This document shows positions 26,830 through 37,300 of a DNA stretch of 64,000 bases, piece after piece (the stretch's first letter is position 1; each line of letters begins with the position of its first letter). This DNA comes from Sandarakinorhabdus glacialis. GTDB taxonomy: Bacteria > Pseudomonadota > Alphaproteobacteria > Sphingomonadales > Sphingomonadaceae. The notes beneath the pieces are model-generated. The model ran no database searches and was not told the DNA's origin. It worked only from the letters and a program-made list of their open reading frames with translations. The position numbers and the translations under genes were made by a program. The stretch is taken from assembly GCF_014643455.1 (NCBI RefSeq), contig NZ_BMJM01000001.1:1-64000 (forward strand), read 5' to 3'.

Positions 26830-28715
26830 CCAATAACCCTGTCGACAATCATCATCGCCGCATCCTCGGCGCTCATCAACGACGTGTCGATGCGGATTTC
26901 AGGCGCTTCGGGCGCCTCATACGGACTGTCGATGCCGGTAAAGTTCTTCAATGTCCCGGCCCGCGCCTTCGCATAAAGCCCCTTCACATCGCGCGCCTCG
27001 GCTGCCGCCAGCGACGTATCGACATGGATCTCGACGAACTCGCCCGGCGCCATCATCGATCGCACCATCGCCCGCTCGGCGCGAAAGGGCGAGATGAACG
27101 CGGTGATCACGATCAGGCCGGCATCGGTCATCAACTTCGCCACCTCACCGACCCGTCGGATATTCTCGATACGGTCGGCGTCGGTAAAGCCCAAATCCTT
27201 GTTCAGCCCATGCCGGACATTGTCGCCATCGAGCAAAAACACATGCCGGTTCATCCGGTGCAACTGCTTCGCCACCAAATCGGCGATCGTCGATTTGCCG
27301 GCGCCCGAAAGCCCGGTCAGCCACAACACCTTGGGTTGCTGATTCTTCAACTGCGCCATCGCCTCGCGGCCGATGCTCATAGCCTGCAGATGGATATTCT
27401 GCGACCGCCGCAGCGCAAAATTGACCATCCCCGCCGCCACAGTGGCGTTCGTCACCCGGTCGATCAGGATGAACCCGCCCAGTTCGCGGCTATCGGCATA
27501 GGCCTCGAACACGATCGGCGCCGCCGTCGTAACCGCCGCCACGCCGATAGCATTGAGCTCGAGCGTCTTCGCCGCCATCTGCTCCATCGTGTTGACATTG
27601 ATCTGGTATTTCGGCGCCGCCACCGTTGCCGCGACAGTCTGCGTGCCGATCTTCATCAGATACGACCGCCCCGGCAGCAACGCCTCCTCGGCCATCCACA
27701 CCAAAGTCGTCTCGAACTGGTCGGCAACCTGCGGCGGATCAGCCGCCGCCGCGATGACATTGCCGCGCGAACAATCGATCTCGTCCGTCAGCGTCAGCGT
27801 CACCGCCTGACCGGCCACCGCGCGGGCGAGATCGCCATCCGCCGTTACCACTCGCGCCACCGTCGAGGTTCGCCCACCCGGCAACACCCGCACCGCATCG
27901 CCCGGCGCCACGCTCCCCCCGGAAATTGTCCCGGCAAAGCCGCGAAAATCGAGATTCGGTCGATTGACCCACTGCACCGGCAGCCGGAAACTGCGCGCCT
28001 GCTCGGCCTCGGCAACGACCTCGACATCCTCCAGCCAGCCGAGCAACGTCGGCCCGCCGTACCAAGGCGTATTCGCCGAAGCCGTGGTGATGTTATCCCC
28101 GCCCAGGCCCGAAATCGGCACCGCAGCCACCGCCTCGAGCCCGATCTCCTCGGCGAATGCCCGATATTCGCCGACGATCGTGTCGAACACCGCTTGATCG
28201 AACCCAATTAAATCCATCTTGTTGACCGCGAGCATGACGTGCCGAATCCCGAGCAATTTCGCCAGATAAGAATGCCGCCGCGTCTGCGTGAGCACGCCCT
28301 TGCGCGCATCGACCAGCACGATCGCCGCATCCGCCGTCGATGCACCGGTCACCATGTTGCGGGTATATTGCTCGTGCCCCGGACAGTCCGCGATGATGAA
28401 CTTGGCGCGCTCGGTGGCAAAGAACCGGTACGCCACATCGATGGTGATGCCCTGTTCACGCTCCGCCGCCAACCCGTCGACCAGCAGCGCAAAATCGATC
28501 CCCGCACCTTGCGTACCGACGCGCTTGCTGTCGGCCTCGAGCGCCGAAAGCTGGTCATCGAAAATCTGCTTCGAATCGTACAGCAACCGCCCGATCAGCG
28601 TCGACTTGCCATCATCGACCGACCCACAGGTGATCACCCGCAACAGCGATTTATCGGCGTGCGCCGCCAGATAAGCACCGATATCCTCGGCGATCAGCGC
28701 TTCGGGTACAAACAC
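26826..28715 (-). CDS. cysNC: bifunctional sulfate adenylyltransferase subunit 1 / APS kinase
   Basis: The protein is a fusion of 629 residues. Residues 1 to about 440 are the CysN GTPase that drives ATP sulfurylase, with the P-loop GSVDDGKS at 31-38, [12 protein letters not shown] and NKMDLI. From about 445 to the end is APS kinase, with the P-loop GLSGAGKST and the later [12 protein letters not shown]. Together with CysD it makes APS, then PAPS. It follows cysD with no gap and overlaps cysQ by four bases. PAPS could feed assimilation or sulfotransferases; no reductase gene is in the window. Confidence 0.95.
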   Translation of the reverse strand: MFVPEALIAEDIGAYLAAHADKSLLRVITCGSVDDGKSTLIGRLLYDSKQIFDDQLSALEADSKRVGTQGAGIDFALLVDGLAAEREQGITIDVAYRFFATERAKFIIADCPGHEQYTRNMVTGASTADAAIVLVDARKGVLTQTRRHSYLAKLLGIRHVMLAVNKMDLIGFDQAVFDTIVGEYRAFAEEIGLEAVAAVPISGLGGDNITTASANTPWYGGPTLLGWLEDVEVVAEAEQARSFRLPVQWVNRPNLDFRGFAGTISGGSVAPGDAVRVLPGGRTSTVARVVTADGDLARAVAGQAVTLTLTDEIDCSRGNVIAAAADPPQVADQFETTLVWMAEEALLPGRSYLMKIGTQTVAATVAAPKYQINVNTMEQMAAKTLELNAIGVAAVTTAAPIVFEAYADSRELGGFILIDRVTNATVAAGMVNFALRRSQNIHLQAMSIGREAMAQLKNQQPKVLWLTGLSGAGKSTIADLVAKQLHRMNRHVFLLDGDNVRHGLNKDLGFTDADRIENIRRVGEVAKLMTDAGLIVITAFISPFRAERAMVRSMMAPGEFVEIHVDTSLAAAEARDVKGLYAKARAGTLKNFTGIDSPYEAPEAPEIRIDTSLMSAEDAAMMIVDRVIG

Positions 28716-29618
28716 CTAGAAATACCCCTCGGCTTTTTTCTTCTCCATGCTCGCGGCCTGGTCATGGTCGATCGCCCGCCCCTGCCGCTCCGAAGTCGTC
28801 GTCAGCAGCATTTCCTGGATAACCTCGGGCAAGGTCGCCGCCTCGCTCTCGACCGCACCACTCAGCGGGTAACAGCCCAATGTACGAAACCGCACAGAAC
28901 GCATTTCGGGCACCCGGCCATGCAGCGGAAACCGTTCGTCGTCGACCATGATCAACATGCCGCCATGCTCGACCACAGGCCGCTTCGCCGCCAAGTACAG
29001 ATCGACAATCTCGATCCTCTCGGCATCGATATATTGCCAGATATCGAGCTCGGTCCAGTTCGAGATCGGGAACACCCGCATGCTCTCTTCAGGCCCGGTC
29101 CGCGTATTGTAAAGCCGCCACAATTCCGGCCGCTGCGCCTTGGGATCCCAGCGATGCCCGGCCCCGCGAAAGCTGAAAACGCGTTCTTTCGCACGCGATT
29201 TCTCCTCGTCGCGCCGCGCCCCACCAAATGCTGCATCGAAGCCATAATGATCGAGCGCCTGCTTCAGCCCCTGCGTCTTCCACACATCGGTATGCACCGA
29301 CGAACCATGGTCGAACGGATTGATACCCGCCGCCACTGCCTCGGGATTTTGCCACACCAGCAGCTCCATCCCGGCATTTTTCGCGGCTTTCTCGCGCAGC
29401 GCGTACATCGCCCGAAACTTCCACGTCGTATCGACATGGAGCAGCGGAAACGGCGGCGGCGCCGGATAAAACGCCTTGCGCGCCAGGTGCAGCATCACCG
29501 CTGAATCCTTGCCGATCGAATAGAGCATCACCGGCCGCTCGGCCTCGGCGACCGTCTCGCGCAGAATATGGATGCTCTCGGCCTCGAGCCGCTGCAGATG
29601 GGATAGATGAACCGTCAT
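28716..29618 (-). CDS. cysD: sulfate adenylyltransferase subunit 2
   Basis: CysD is the catalytic ATP sulfurylase subunit, of the PP-loop family, with the ATP motif [13 protein letters not shown] near residue 40. Further family signatures are [25 protein letters not shown] and [15 protein letters not shown]. The 300-residue length is normal. ATG at 29618 fits the family start [12 protein letters not shown]; the frame to 29642 adds unrelated residues. It opens the operon. Confidence 0.95.
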   Translation of the reverse strand: MTVHLSHLQRLEAESIHILRETVAEAERPVMLYSIGKDSAVMLHLARKAFYPAPPPFPLLHVDTTWKFRAMYALREKAAKNAGMELLVWQNPEAVAAGINPFDHGSSVHTDVWKTQGLKQALDHYGFDAAFGGARRDEEKSRAKERVFSFRGAGHRWDPKAQRPELWRLYNTRTGPEESMRVFPISNWTELDIWQYIDAERIEIVDLYLAAKRPVVEHGGMLIMVDDERFPLHGRVPEMRSVRFRTLGCYPLSGAVESEAATLPEVIQEMLLTTTSERQGRAIDHDQAASMEKKKAEGYF

Positions 29619-29712
29619 GCTGCGGTCATAACAGCCAGCCAACGAAGCGCGCGCGCAAAAAACTACTCACGCCAAAGGCAAAGCTTGTCTCTTCGGGAGG
29701 GGACGCCCCAAT

Positions 29713-29782
29713 CTTCCCCCCTCCCTTCTTCAGCCGCAGGCGACGCCTTCGCGTCAACGGAGGGGCCGGGGGTGGGTGCCTC
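29713..29782. repeat. dispersed C/G-rich intergenic repeat, second copy of the long form
   Basis: The block TCAGCCGCAGGCGACGCCTT and the following CGCGTCAACGG match the copy at 26003-26096 with one change, flanked by CCCCCCTCCC and GGGGCCGGGGGTGGGTG. It lies between cysD and the crotonase gene, both on the minus strand, in a 194-base gap. Confidence 0.7.
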
Positions 29783-29812
29783 TGTCCCGCGGGTCAGATC
29801 TACCCGGACTTC

Positions 29813-30616
29813 TCACGTCCCTGTAAACACCGCCGGCCGCTTGCCCAGAAACGCGTCGACCGCCTCCCGGTGGTCATCCGTCTCATGCGCCAGCGCCTGG
29901 AACGCCGCCGACAATTCGAGCACCTCGTTCATCCCCGACGTCTGCGCCTCGCGCAGCAACCGCTTGGTCAAGCGCAGCGCCCGCGCCGGGTTCGCCGCAA
30001 CCTTCTGCGCAAGCTCCATCGCGGTCTCCATCAACGCCGCATCGGGCACCACCCGCGACACCAGCCCGATTTCCTTCGCCCGCGCCGCATCGAAGCGCTC
30101 GCCGGTAAAGAACAGCTCCGCCGCCGTGGCATATCCCACCACCCGCGCCAGCGACCACGCCCCGCCATCGCCGGGAACGATCCCGACCTTGATGAAACTG
30201 CACGCGAACAGCGCCGATTCCGCCGCGATCCGCATGTCGCACAAACACGCCAGGTCGCACCCGAGCCCGACCGCATGGCCATTGATCGCCGCGATCGCCG
30301 GCACCTCGAGCGCCATCATCGCCCGCGTGATGCGCTGGACGCCGCGTTTGTAGTTGCCGCGCGTGCCATCAGGCCGGTCCATAGGTCCGATGCCGGTGCG
30401 GTCCTGCATCGCCTTCAGATTGCCGCCCGCCGAAAACGCCCGGCCGACACCGGTCAGGATCATCGCACTGATGCCGCTGTCATCCTCGACCGCCTCGATA
30501 GCGCGTACGAAATCGTCGCAGTCCTCGAGCGTGCCGACGGCGTTGAGCGTATCCGGCCGGTTGATCCGCAGGATCGCAACCTTGCCGACCGTCTCGCGCA
30601 GAATGAAATCGCCCAT
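29813..30616 (-). CDS. enoyl-CoA hydratase/isomerase (crotonase) family protein
   Basis: This 267-residue crotonase has INRPDTLNAV, the oxyanion-hole segment AFSAGGNLKAMQ, the second loop INGHAVGLGCDLACLCD, FIKVGIVPGDGGAW and the C-terminal trimerisation helix region. Such enzymes hydrate or isomerise enoyl-CoAs. GDGG at the second catalytic loop lacks one of the usual Glu residues of true hydratases, so an isomerase-type or other crotonase reaction is possible. It lies nine bases downstream of the NYN-LOTUS gene. Confidence 0.85.
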   Translation of the reverse strand: MGDFILRETVGKVAILRINRPDTLNAVGTLEDCDDFVRAIEAVEDDSGISAMILTGVGRAFSAGGNLKAMQDRTGIGPMDRPDGTRGNYKRGVQRITRAMMALEVPAIAAINGHAVGLGCDLACLCDMRIAAESALFACSFIKVGIVPGDGGAWSLARVVGYATAAELFFTGERFDAARAKEIGLVSRVVPDAALMETAMELAQKVAANPARALRLTKRLLREAQTSGMNEVLELSAAFQALAHETDDHREAVDAFLGKRPAVFTGT

Positions 30617-30625
30617 GCTCGCTCC

Positions 30626-31333
30626 CTACTTCACGCGCTTCACATACACGCCGCCGCCGGTGCGTCGTTCCACTGCAAAGCGTGGTATCGCCTCCACCAG
30701 TTCGGACAACCGGGCAAATCCGTAGTTGCGCGCATCGAAAGGTGATCGGTTGCCCGCCAGGCTGCCGACTTCCGAGAGGCTTGCAAAACCGCGTTCGTCC
30801 CGCTTCGATGCCGCCAGCGCATCGGTCAGCAGCGTGATCAGCCCCTCGTCGATCGGCTTCTTCACCGGCGCCGTGACCATATCGGTCTTGATCGCCGCCA
30901 CGTCGATAAATCGCGTGCAAGCCTGGCGAAACGCCACCGGCGCCTTGTCCGTGCCGAACCCATACACCGGCAAGCCATCCTGCCGGATCCGCATCACCAG
31001 CGGCGCGAAATCGCTGTCGCTCGACATGATCCCGAACCCGTCGACCCGCCCACCGAACAGCAGGTCCATGCCGTCGATGGTCATCTTCATGTCGGTGGCA
31101 TTCTTGCCCTTGGTGACATCGAACTGCTGGTGCGGCTCGATCGCATATTGATGCGAAATCTCCGACCAGCCTTTCAGCGACGGCTTGCTCCAATTGCCGT
31201 ATGCCCGCCGGATATTGACCGTGCCAAGCTCGGCCAGCACGGTCAATACCGGATCGAGCGTCGACGGCGCCGCATTGTCGGCATCGATCAACAATGCGAC
31301 GTTGGAGGTCCTGCGAACTTTGCCGTTGACCAT
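30626..31333 (-). CDS. NYN-domain ribonuclease-like protein with LOTUS/OST-HTH domain
   Basis: The 235-residue protein has an N-terminal NYN (PIN-like) domain with the acidic residues of a nuclease site: ALLIDADNAAPS, then GKNATDMKMTIDGMDLL and GIMSSDSDFAPLV. The C-terminal 70 residues (LLTDALAASKRDERGFASLSEVGSLAG..., SPFDARNYGFARLSELV) form an OST-HTH/LOTUS domain, which binds RNA (often G-rich). It probably acts on RNA in the cytoplasm, but targets in bacteria are not established. The start at 31333 shares one base with the stop of the S9 peptidase gene. Confidence 0.85.
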   Translation of the reverse strand: MVNGKVRRTSNVALLIDADNAAPSTLDPVLTVLAELGTVNIRRAYGNWSKPSLKGWSEISHQYAIEPHQQFDVTKGKNATDMKMTIDGMDLLFGGRVDGFGIMSSDSDFAPLVMRIRQDGLPVYGFGTDKAPVAFRQACTRFIDVAAIKTDMVTAPVKKPIDEGLITLLTDALAASKRDERGFASLSEVGSLAGNRSPFDARNYGFARLSELVEAIPRFAVERRTGGGVYVKRVK

Positions 31334-33273
31334 TATTTCGCCGGCTTCAGATATTTGTCGAACCACCCGATCGTCCGGTCAAGCGCGTCCATCTGGTTCT
31401 CGCGCTTTTGAAACCCATGCCCCTCCGCCGGATAAAACACCGTCTCGACCACATTGCCCTTCGCCTTGAGCAAGTCGGCAACCTCCTGCGCCTGGCCGCG
31501 CGGCACCCGGATATCATTCTCGCCCTGCAAGCTCAGCAGCGGTGCCTTCGCCGCCTTCAGATACGTCATTGGCGACGACGCCTCGTACACACCCTTGAAC
31601 TCGTCGGGCTTGCCGAGCAGCGTCCGCTGATACGCCTGCAAAAGCGCATCCTCGTCGCGGTACATCGTCCGCCAATTGATGATGCCGTATTGCTGGACTG
31701 CCGCCGCAAAGGCATCCGGCGCCCGCCCGATCGCCATCAGCGTCATGAACCCGCCATACGACCCGCCGGTGATCCCAACCCGCTTCGCGTCGACATATCC
31801 CGTCGCCACCAGGAAATCCTTTGCCGCCAGCGTGTCCTTCAGATCGCCGCCGCCCAGGTCCTTAAAATTGGCCTTTTGGAACGCCTCGCCATACCCCGAC
31901 GAGCCGCGAAAATTCGGCGCGATCACCACATAACCGCGCGACGCCAGCGCCGCATTCTGCCGGCTGAAGCTGTCCTGCGTCTGCCCCGTCGGCCCGCCAT
32001 GCGGCACCACGATCGCCGGGTTCGAGCCATCGCGCTTCAAATTGAACGGCATCGTCACCACCGCACTGATCAGCGTGCCGTCGAAGCTCCTGAACGTCAC
32101 CACTTGCGATTTTGCCAGATTCGCCGGCTCGAGGCTCGCCATCGCCATCCGCGTCAACGGCGCCGTCGTGCCCGCCGCCAAGTCGGCCACGAACAGCTCC
32201 GAAGGCGTATCCGCCCCCGCATGGAGCACCAGCAACCGCTTGCCATCGGGCGTGAACGGCTGCGACGCGGGCACCGTGTTCAGCCCCGCCGGCAACCCCA
32301 CCGGCGTCACCGCCATCGTGGCCACATCGACGAGCGACAGCGCCGACCGGCCATCGACATTGTCGCGCACCAGCATCCGGGTGCCGTCCGGCGACATCGC
32401 CGTCGCTTCCTGCTCCCACGGCGTCTCCGGCAGCCCGCGCCACTTGCCGGTCGCCGCGTCGAGGACCCCGGCGTGCCACTGGCCCGTCCCGATATTGGTC
32501 GTCGCGGCGATCGTCCGCCCATCGCCGCTGGCACCGTTGGCAATCGTCAGTTTCCCCGGCGTTCCCGCCAGCTTGACCGCCTTGCCGGTCGCAACATCGA
32601 CCCGCCAGATCTCGCCCTCGGTCCCGCCGACATTCGACCGGTTGGCGATAATGGCCTTACCGCCGTCGATCCAGGCAACCGGGCTCCATATCCGCTGCGC
32701 ATCCTTCTCGTCGGTCAGCATCCGCGACGTGCCGCTCGCCGCATCGATCACCGCCAGATTGACCTGGCCCTCGCCCTTGCGCTTGGCGCCAAATGCCAGC
32801 TGCCCGGCGTCCGGTCCCGGCAAGATGCCCTGCTCGTCGACTTCGGCCGTGTTCGACACATTCCGCACCGGGCCGCCGCCGCCCGGCACGGCGTATATGT
32901 CGTGCATCTCGTTGCCGCCGCGATCCTGGCCGAAATACAGCAGCTTGCCATCGCGAGACACCGCAAGGTCGCCCTGGCCGTCGTCCGATTGTGTCATCTG
33001 CACCGGCCAGCTGCCGCCCGCATCGACCCGCCAGATATTCTGCCGCCCGGTGAAATTGGTTACGAGAATTAACTGCCGACCATCGGCACTCCACGCCGAA
33101 GACCCGATCGACCGGCTATAGACCAGGTCTGGCAACGGTATCGCCGCCGCTGCCGGGTTCGCCGCCGAAACCAGTGACTTCGGATCGGTAAGCGGACGCT
33201 TGGGCGATGGCACAGCCGCGCCCGCCGCTGCACCCAGCATTACCGACCCCAGCAGCATGGCTTTCAACAACAT
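31333..33273 (-). CDS. S9-family (prolyl-oligopeptidase-type) serine peptidase, exported
   Basis: A signal peptide (first about 20 residues) is followed by a beta-propeller of WD40-like/TolB-like repeats (residues about 50-380), for example IGSSAWSADGRQLILVT and GDLAVSRDGKLLYFG, then an alpha/beta-hydrolase domain with the nucleophile motif GGSYGGFM, acid region LLSLQGENDIRVP and catalytic His in YPAEGHGF. It is probably a periplasmic oligopeptidase or dipeptidyl-peptidase-like enzyme, 646 residues. It is divergent from the MFS gene and leads the NYN-LOTUS and crotonase genes. Confidence 0.9.
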   Translation of the reverse strand: MLLKAMLLGSVMLGAAAGAAVPSPKRPLTDPKSLVSAANPAAAAIPLPDLVYSRSIGSSAWSADGRQLILVTNFTGRQNIWRVDAGGSWPVQMTQSDDGQGDLAVSRDGKLLYFGQDRGGNEMHDIYAVPGGGGPVRNVSNTAEVDEQGILPGPDAGQLAFGAKRKGEGQVNLAVIDAASGTSRMLTDEKDAQRIWSPVAWIDGGKAIIANRSNVGGTEGEIWRVDVATGKAVKLAGTPGKLTIANGASGDGRTIAATTNIGTGQWHAGVLDAATGKWRGLPETPWEQEATAMSPDGTRMLVRDNVDGRSALSLVDVATMAVTPVGLPAGLNTVPASQPFTPDGKRLLVLHAGADTPSELFVADLAAGTTAPLTRMAMASLEPANLAKSQVVTFRSFDGTLISAVVTMPFNLKRDGSNPAIVVPHGGPTGQTQDSFSRQNAALASRGYVVIAPNFRGSSGYGEAFQKANFKDLGGGDLKDTLAAKDFLVATGYVDAKRVGITGGSYGGFMTLMAIGRAPDAFAAAVQQYGIINWRTMYRDEDALLQAYQRTLLGKPDEFKGVYEASSPMTYLKAAKAPLLSLQGENDIRVPRGQAQEVADLLKAKGNVVETVFYPAEGHGFQKRENQMDALDRTIGWFDKYLKPAK

Positions 33274-33453
33274 CGTCGGTCCCCCCCGGTTAACGCTATC
33301 GACCTATCGCATTGGGGAAGGCGTGGCCACAAGGCTCTGCCGGCGGTGCCTCGGGGCTTGCCAATCGGTAATCTTCCCGGCACCGTGCCCTTGCAACCAA
33401 GTGCCGGATACCGGCCGAAAAACAACCGCCGCAACGCCGGCCGGGGAGTTATC

Positions 33454-34752
33454 ATGGCCACCGCCGCCGCTACGCCGACCGAACGCGTCACCTCCGAGCG
33501 GCTGCTGCTCTGGACGCTGCTCACCGTCTATATCTTCAACTTCCTCGACCGCCAGATCGTCACCATCCTCGCCGAACCGATCAAGCGCGACCTTGGGCTG
33601 TCGGATACCCAGCTCGGCCTGATGACCGGGCTGGCGTTCGCGCTGTTCTACGCCCTGCTCGGCATCCCGATCGCCCGCTATGCAGATCGCCCGCACTCGA
33701 ACCGCGTCGGCATCATCTCGGTGTCGCTGGTGATGTGGTCGGCGATGACGGCGCTATGCGGCATGGCGCAGAATTTCTCGCAATTGCTGGTGGCACGCGT
33801 CGGCGTCGGCGTCGGCGAGGCCGGCTGCACCCCTGCCGCGCACAGCCTGATCTCCGACATGGTGCCCGTCGAGCGCCGCGCCTCCGCCATCGCCTTCTAC
33901 GGCCTCGGCATCTCAATCGGCGGCCTGATGGGCATGATCCTCGGCGGCTTTCTCGCCGATACCATCGGCTGGCGCCGCGCCTTCCTGTTCGTCGGCGCGC
34001 CCGGCGTGCTGCTCGCCATCTTCGTCTGGTTCGCGCTGCGCGATCCGCGCGGCGGCAGCATTGCCGTCGCCTTGCGCGCCAAGGCCCCCAGCGTCCCGCA
34101 ATTGACGGCGCGCGCGGCGCTCCGCGAAGTCTTCAGCAGCCGCGCCTATGTCATGCTCGCCATCGCCGGTGGCCTTGTCGCCTTTCTGTCCTATGGCAAG
34201 GGCGTCTGGGCAGCGATCTTCTTCATCCGCACGCATGGATTGACGCCGGGCCAGACCGGCCTCTGGCTCGGGCTCGTCGCCGGAATTGCCGCGCTGATCG
34301 GCACCTGGGCCGGCGGCTGGATCGCCGATCGCTATGGCCGCACCAACCGCCGCCACATGCTCACCGCTCCGGCCGTCGGGCTGGCGGTCGCGGCACCGAT
34401 CCTGTTCCTCGCCTATAACGCCACCGACTGGCGCATGGCGCTGGTGCTGCTGTTCGTCCCTACCGTCCTCAACGCGCTTTATTACGGCCCGACCTACGCC
34501 ATCGCCCAGCAACTCGTCCGCCCGGAGGCGCGCGCCATGGCGACCGCGATCATGGTGTTCGCCCAGAACCTCATCGGGCTGGGGTTAGGGCCGTTGTTCT
34601 TCGGCATGATGTCGGATTATTTCAAACCGATGGCCGGCGAGGAAAGCGTCCGCTGGGTGCTTTACGGCGCATCTTGGCTCGGCCTCATCCCGGCATTCTT
34701 CTTCTGGCGCGCCTCGCTTCACCTCAACCGCGAGCTTGCCGCCAAAGCCTGA
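33454..34752 (+). CDS. MFS transporter (spinster-like)
   Basis: A 432-residue major-facilitator protein with 12 predicted membrane helices. The family signature NFLDRQIVTILAEPIKRDLG and LSDTQLGLMTG identify the spinster-like group, and GVGVGEAGCTPAAHSLI is the motif of the fourth helix. The WAGGWIADRYGRTNRR motif sits between helices 8 and 9. The substrate cannot be told. It is followed by a dehalogenase-like gene 60 bases downstream, so the pair may share a role. Confidence 0.88.
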   Translation: MATAAATPTERVTSERLLLWTLLTVYIFNFLDRQIVTILAEPIKRDLGLSDTQLGLMTGLAFALFYALLGIPIARYADRPHSNRVGIISVSLVMWSAMTALCGMAQNFSQLLVARVGVGVGEAGCTPAAHSLISDMVPVERRASAIAFYGLGISIGGLMGMILGGFLADTIGWRRAFLFVGAPGVLLAIFVWFALRDPRGGSIAVALRAKAPSVPQLTARAALREVFSSRAYVMLAIAGGLVAFLSYGKGVWAAIFFIRTHGLTPGQTGLWLGLVAGIAALIGTWAGGWIADRYGRTNRRHMLTAPAVGLAVAAPILFLAYNATDWRMALVLLFVPTVLNALYYGPTYAIAQQLVRPEARAMATAIMVFAQNLIGLGLGPLFFGMMSDYFKPMAGEESVRWVLYGASWLGLIPAFFFWRASLHLNRELAAKA

Positions 34753-34812
34753 TTGACGTCCCCCCGGCTTAATGGCACGATAAATGCCACAACTAGCCGG
34801 GGAGTTCGTCAA

Positions 34813-35712
34813 ATGCAGGTCCTGCGCACGCCCAATGACCGATTTGCCGGCCTCGACGGCTATGCTTTCGCACCGCATTATTCGCAGGTCACAGACGCCA
34901 CCACCGGCCAGACCCTGCGCATCCACCATATCGACGAAGGCCCCCGCACCGCCGCCCCCATCCTGCTCCTCCACGGCGAACCGAGCTGGTCCTACCTCTA
35001 CCGCAACTTCGTCGGCCCCCTTGCCGACGCCGGCCACCGCGTCATCGCCCCCGACCTCATCGGCTTCGGCAAATCCGACAAGCCCGCCGACCGCGCCGAC
35101 TATAGTTTCGAGCGCCACGTCGAATGGATGAGCGACTGGCTCACCGGCCTCGACCTGACGAACATCACGCTCTTCTGCCAGGATTGGGGCGGCCTCATCG
35201 GCCTCCGTCTGGTCGCCAAATTCCCCGATCGCTTCGCCCGATTGGTCATCGCCAACACCGGGCTCCCGACCGGCACCGGCTCGTCGCCCGGCTTCGACCA
35301 ATGGCTGAAGATCAGCCAGACCATCCCCAATTTCCCGGTCGGCAACATCGTCAACATGGGCAGCTCGCGCGAACTTTCATCCGCCGAGATCGCCGCGTAT
35401 GACGCGCCGTTCCCCGACGAAACCTACAAGGAAGGCGCTCGCCAGTTCCCGATGCTCGTCCCGGTCACCCCCGAACATGCCTCGGTGGCCGAAAACATCG
35501 CCGCCTGGAAAATCCTCGAAGCCTTCCCCCGCCCGGTCCTCACCACCTTCTCGGACAACGATCCCGTCACCAAGGGCGGCGAGGTCGCCATCCAGGCCCG
35601 CTTCCCCGGCGCCGCCGGCCAACCGCACGTCATCGTCCCCGGCGGGCATTTCCTCCAGGAAGACAGCCCCGAGCGCCTGACCCGCCTCATCCTCGATTTC
35701 ATCGCGTCATGA
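34813..35712 (+). CDS. haloalkane-dehalogenase-like alpha/beta hydrolase
   Basis: This 299-residue protein resembles haloalkane dehalogenases, which replace a halogen with hydroxyl. [11 protein letters not shown] supplies the oxyanion and halide-binding Trp, the nucleophile is the Asp in [13 protein letters not shown], and the catalytic His is in [10 protein letters not shown]. The Asp (not Ser) nucleophile and the Trp after it fit the dehalogenase subgroup rather than a plain esterase. GGGGAG precedes the ATG at 34813. The natural substrate is not known; the stop overlaps the next gene. Confidence 0.82.
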   Translation: MQVLRTPNDRFAGLDGYAFAPHYSQVTDATTGQTLRIHHIDEGPRTAAPILLLHGEPSWSYLYRNFVGPLADAGHRVIAPDLIGFGKSDKPADRADYSFERHVEWMSDWLTGLDLTNITLFCQDWGGLIGLRLVAKFPDRFARLVIANTGLPTGTGSSPGFDQWLKISQTIPNFPVGNIVNMGSSRELSSAEIAAYDAPFPDETYKEGARQFPMLVPVTPEHASVAENIAAWKILEAFPRPVLTTFSDNDPVTKGGEVAIQARFPGAAGQPHVIVPGGHFLQEDSPERLTRLILDFIAS

Positions 35713-36353
35713 GCCAGACATTCGACCTGTTCTGGTCGTTCCGCTCGCCATACAGCTATCTGCTGACCCCGCGCATAGTCGATTTGTGCCGCGATCACGA
35801 CGTCATCTGCAACGTCCGCATCGTCTATCCAATAGCCGTTCGCCATGCCGATTTCTTCGCTCAAGCCGACCCGCTCTGGGCACCCTATCTGGTCAAGGAC
35901 ACCTATCGCACCGCCGAATTCCTCGGGCTGCCCTATCGCTGGCCGCGCCCCGACCCGGTCGTGATGGACCCCGCCACCCGCACCTATCCCGCCGCGCAGC
36001 CCCATATCCACCGCCTCAGCCATTTGGGGGTCGCCGCCGCCGAGCAGGGCAGGGGCCTCGCGTTCATCGACCAGGTCAGCGCCCTCATCTGGAACGGCCA
36101 CACCGACAATTGGCACGAAGGCAACCACCTCGCCAACGCCGCCGCCCGCGCCGACCTCGACCTCGCCGACCTCGACGCGAAGATCGCCGCCGACCCCGCC
36201 CACTATATCTCCCAGGTCGAAACCAACCAGGCCGACCAGCGCAAGCGCGGCCACTACGGCGTCCCCCTCATGGTCCTGAACGGCGAACCCTTTTTCGGCC
36301 AGGATCGTTTCGACCAGCTGAAATGGCGGCTCGAGCAGAAGGCGGTGCTCTAA
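35709..36353 (+). CDS. DsbA-family 2-hydroxychromene-2-carboxylate isomerase-like protein
   Basis: A 214-residue thioredoxin-fold protein beginning [15 protein letters not shown], the glutathione-binding start of the HCCA-isomerase (kappa-class GST-like) family, with the cis-Pro region [18 protein letters not shown] near the C-terminus. In aromatic degradation it isomerises 2-hydroxychromene-2-carboxylate; many paralogues act on other compounds. Overlap (ATGA) with the dehalogenase-like gene suggests a joint detoxification or degradation step. Confidence 0.82.
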   Translation: MSQTFDLFWSFRSPYSYLLTPRIVDLCRDHDVICNVRIVYPIAVRHADFFAQADPLWAPYLVKDTYRTAEFLGLPYRWPRPDPVVMDPATRTYPAAQPHIHRLSHLGVAAAEQGRGLAFIDQVSALIWNGHTDNWHEGNHLANAAARADLDLADLDAKIAADPAHYISQVETNQADQRKRGHYGVPLMVLNGEPFFGQDRFDQLKWRLEQKAVL

Positions 36354-36740
36354 CGGTGGCGCGGTTATCTTGGCTGCGTCGTTCGCGTCAGAACGACGAG
36401 CCACCATCAAGTCCGCGCCCATACATGCCGTTACTATGGGGAAGCCGACTGGCCGGATCATCTCTGCACCTGCAAGCCGTGTGATCACCAACGCAGGCTT
36501 GATTGGGGGCACACATCGACTGTGGATACCAGTCGTGAACCTGTCACAGTGTTCAATCATTTGTGTTCGTGCGGCGCCTCCATGCATGCGGCGGATCGCA
36601 GCAAAACTGTAAGAAATATTTACATTCCCGAAACCAATTAACTACTAACCCGTTGATTACGTTACGCTCTGTATTTGGCCCAGAACTTGCTCATGTAAAA
36701 TCAACCGGCAAAAGCTGCGGGTGATATGGGGTAAGATTAT
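36354..36740. other. 387-bp non-coding stretch upstream of the PEP-CTERM gene
   Basis: I find no gene here. The first 250 bases are of ordinary composition, while the last 130 (from about 36600) are A/T-rich for this window, with TTGATT and several AT-rich blocks, as in a promoter region with a long leader. GGGGTAAG precedes the next start codon. The open frame at 36370-36612 has no ribosome binding site or family match. Confidence 0.5.
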
Positions 36741-37280
36741 ATGATGAAGTTGGTTTCCATTGCTGCAGCAACGGCTGCACTGGCACTTGTCGCAACACCG
36801 GCAGCAGCCGCTACGCTGCTCGGCCAGACCGTTGGCATCCAGTATATCTTCCCGAATACTACGACGGTGTATTCGGACCTTGGAACCAATCTCGTCGGCA
36901 CCGATGGTCCGACTGACGGGATCGGCTATTTCGACCTTTCTTTCTCGGACACGAGCATCACCGCGGACTTCAAGTCGGAGGCTACCTGGTCAGGCGCCGA
37001 TTTCAACGGTTTCCGGGTCTATGACGTCAACGATGCCATCACCGCGATAACAAGTGTTTCGCTGTTGTCGACAAACATGGTCGGACTTGATCTGTCACGT
37101 ATCACTTTCGACGCGAACAATATCTATGTGAACTGGAATGGCCTGGCGTTCAACAACGACACGATCGTTACACTGGGCGTCAACGCCGCCGTCCCCGAGC
37201 CAGCGACCTGGGCAATGATGATTGCCGGTTTCGGTCTTGTCGGTGCAGCAATGCGCCGCAAGGCGATGCTCGCAGCCTAG
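36741..37280 (+). CDS. PEPxxWA-CTERM sorting-domain protein
   Basis: The 179-residue protein has a signal peptide (residues about 1-24), a body rich in Asp, Asn, Thr and Ser, and a C-terminal sorting tail VPEPATWAMMIAGFGLVGAA followed by a basic end (RRK). That tail is recognised by an exosortase, which cuts it and releases or anchors the body outside the inner membrane. The body (residues 25-150) has no recognised domain. A strong terminator follows, so it is a one-gene unit. The gene is less GC-rich than its neighbours. Confidence 0.9.
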   Translation: MMKLVSIAAATAALALVATPAAAATLLGQTVGIQYIFPNTTTVYSDLGTNLVGTDGPTDGIGYFDLSFSDTSITADFKSEATWSGADFNGFRVYDVNDAITAITSVSLLSTNMVGLDLSRITFDANNIYVNWNGLAFNNDTIVTLGVNAAVPEPATWAMMIAGFGLVGAAMRRKAMLAA

Positions 37281-37300
37281 TCCCTGCACCACTCGATCAA

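Noticed and set aside
36370-36612. An 80-codon plus-strand frame between the isomerase and PEP-CTERM genes
   Set aside because: It has no ribosome binding site and no family features; the region is best seen as leader DNA.
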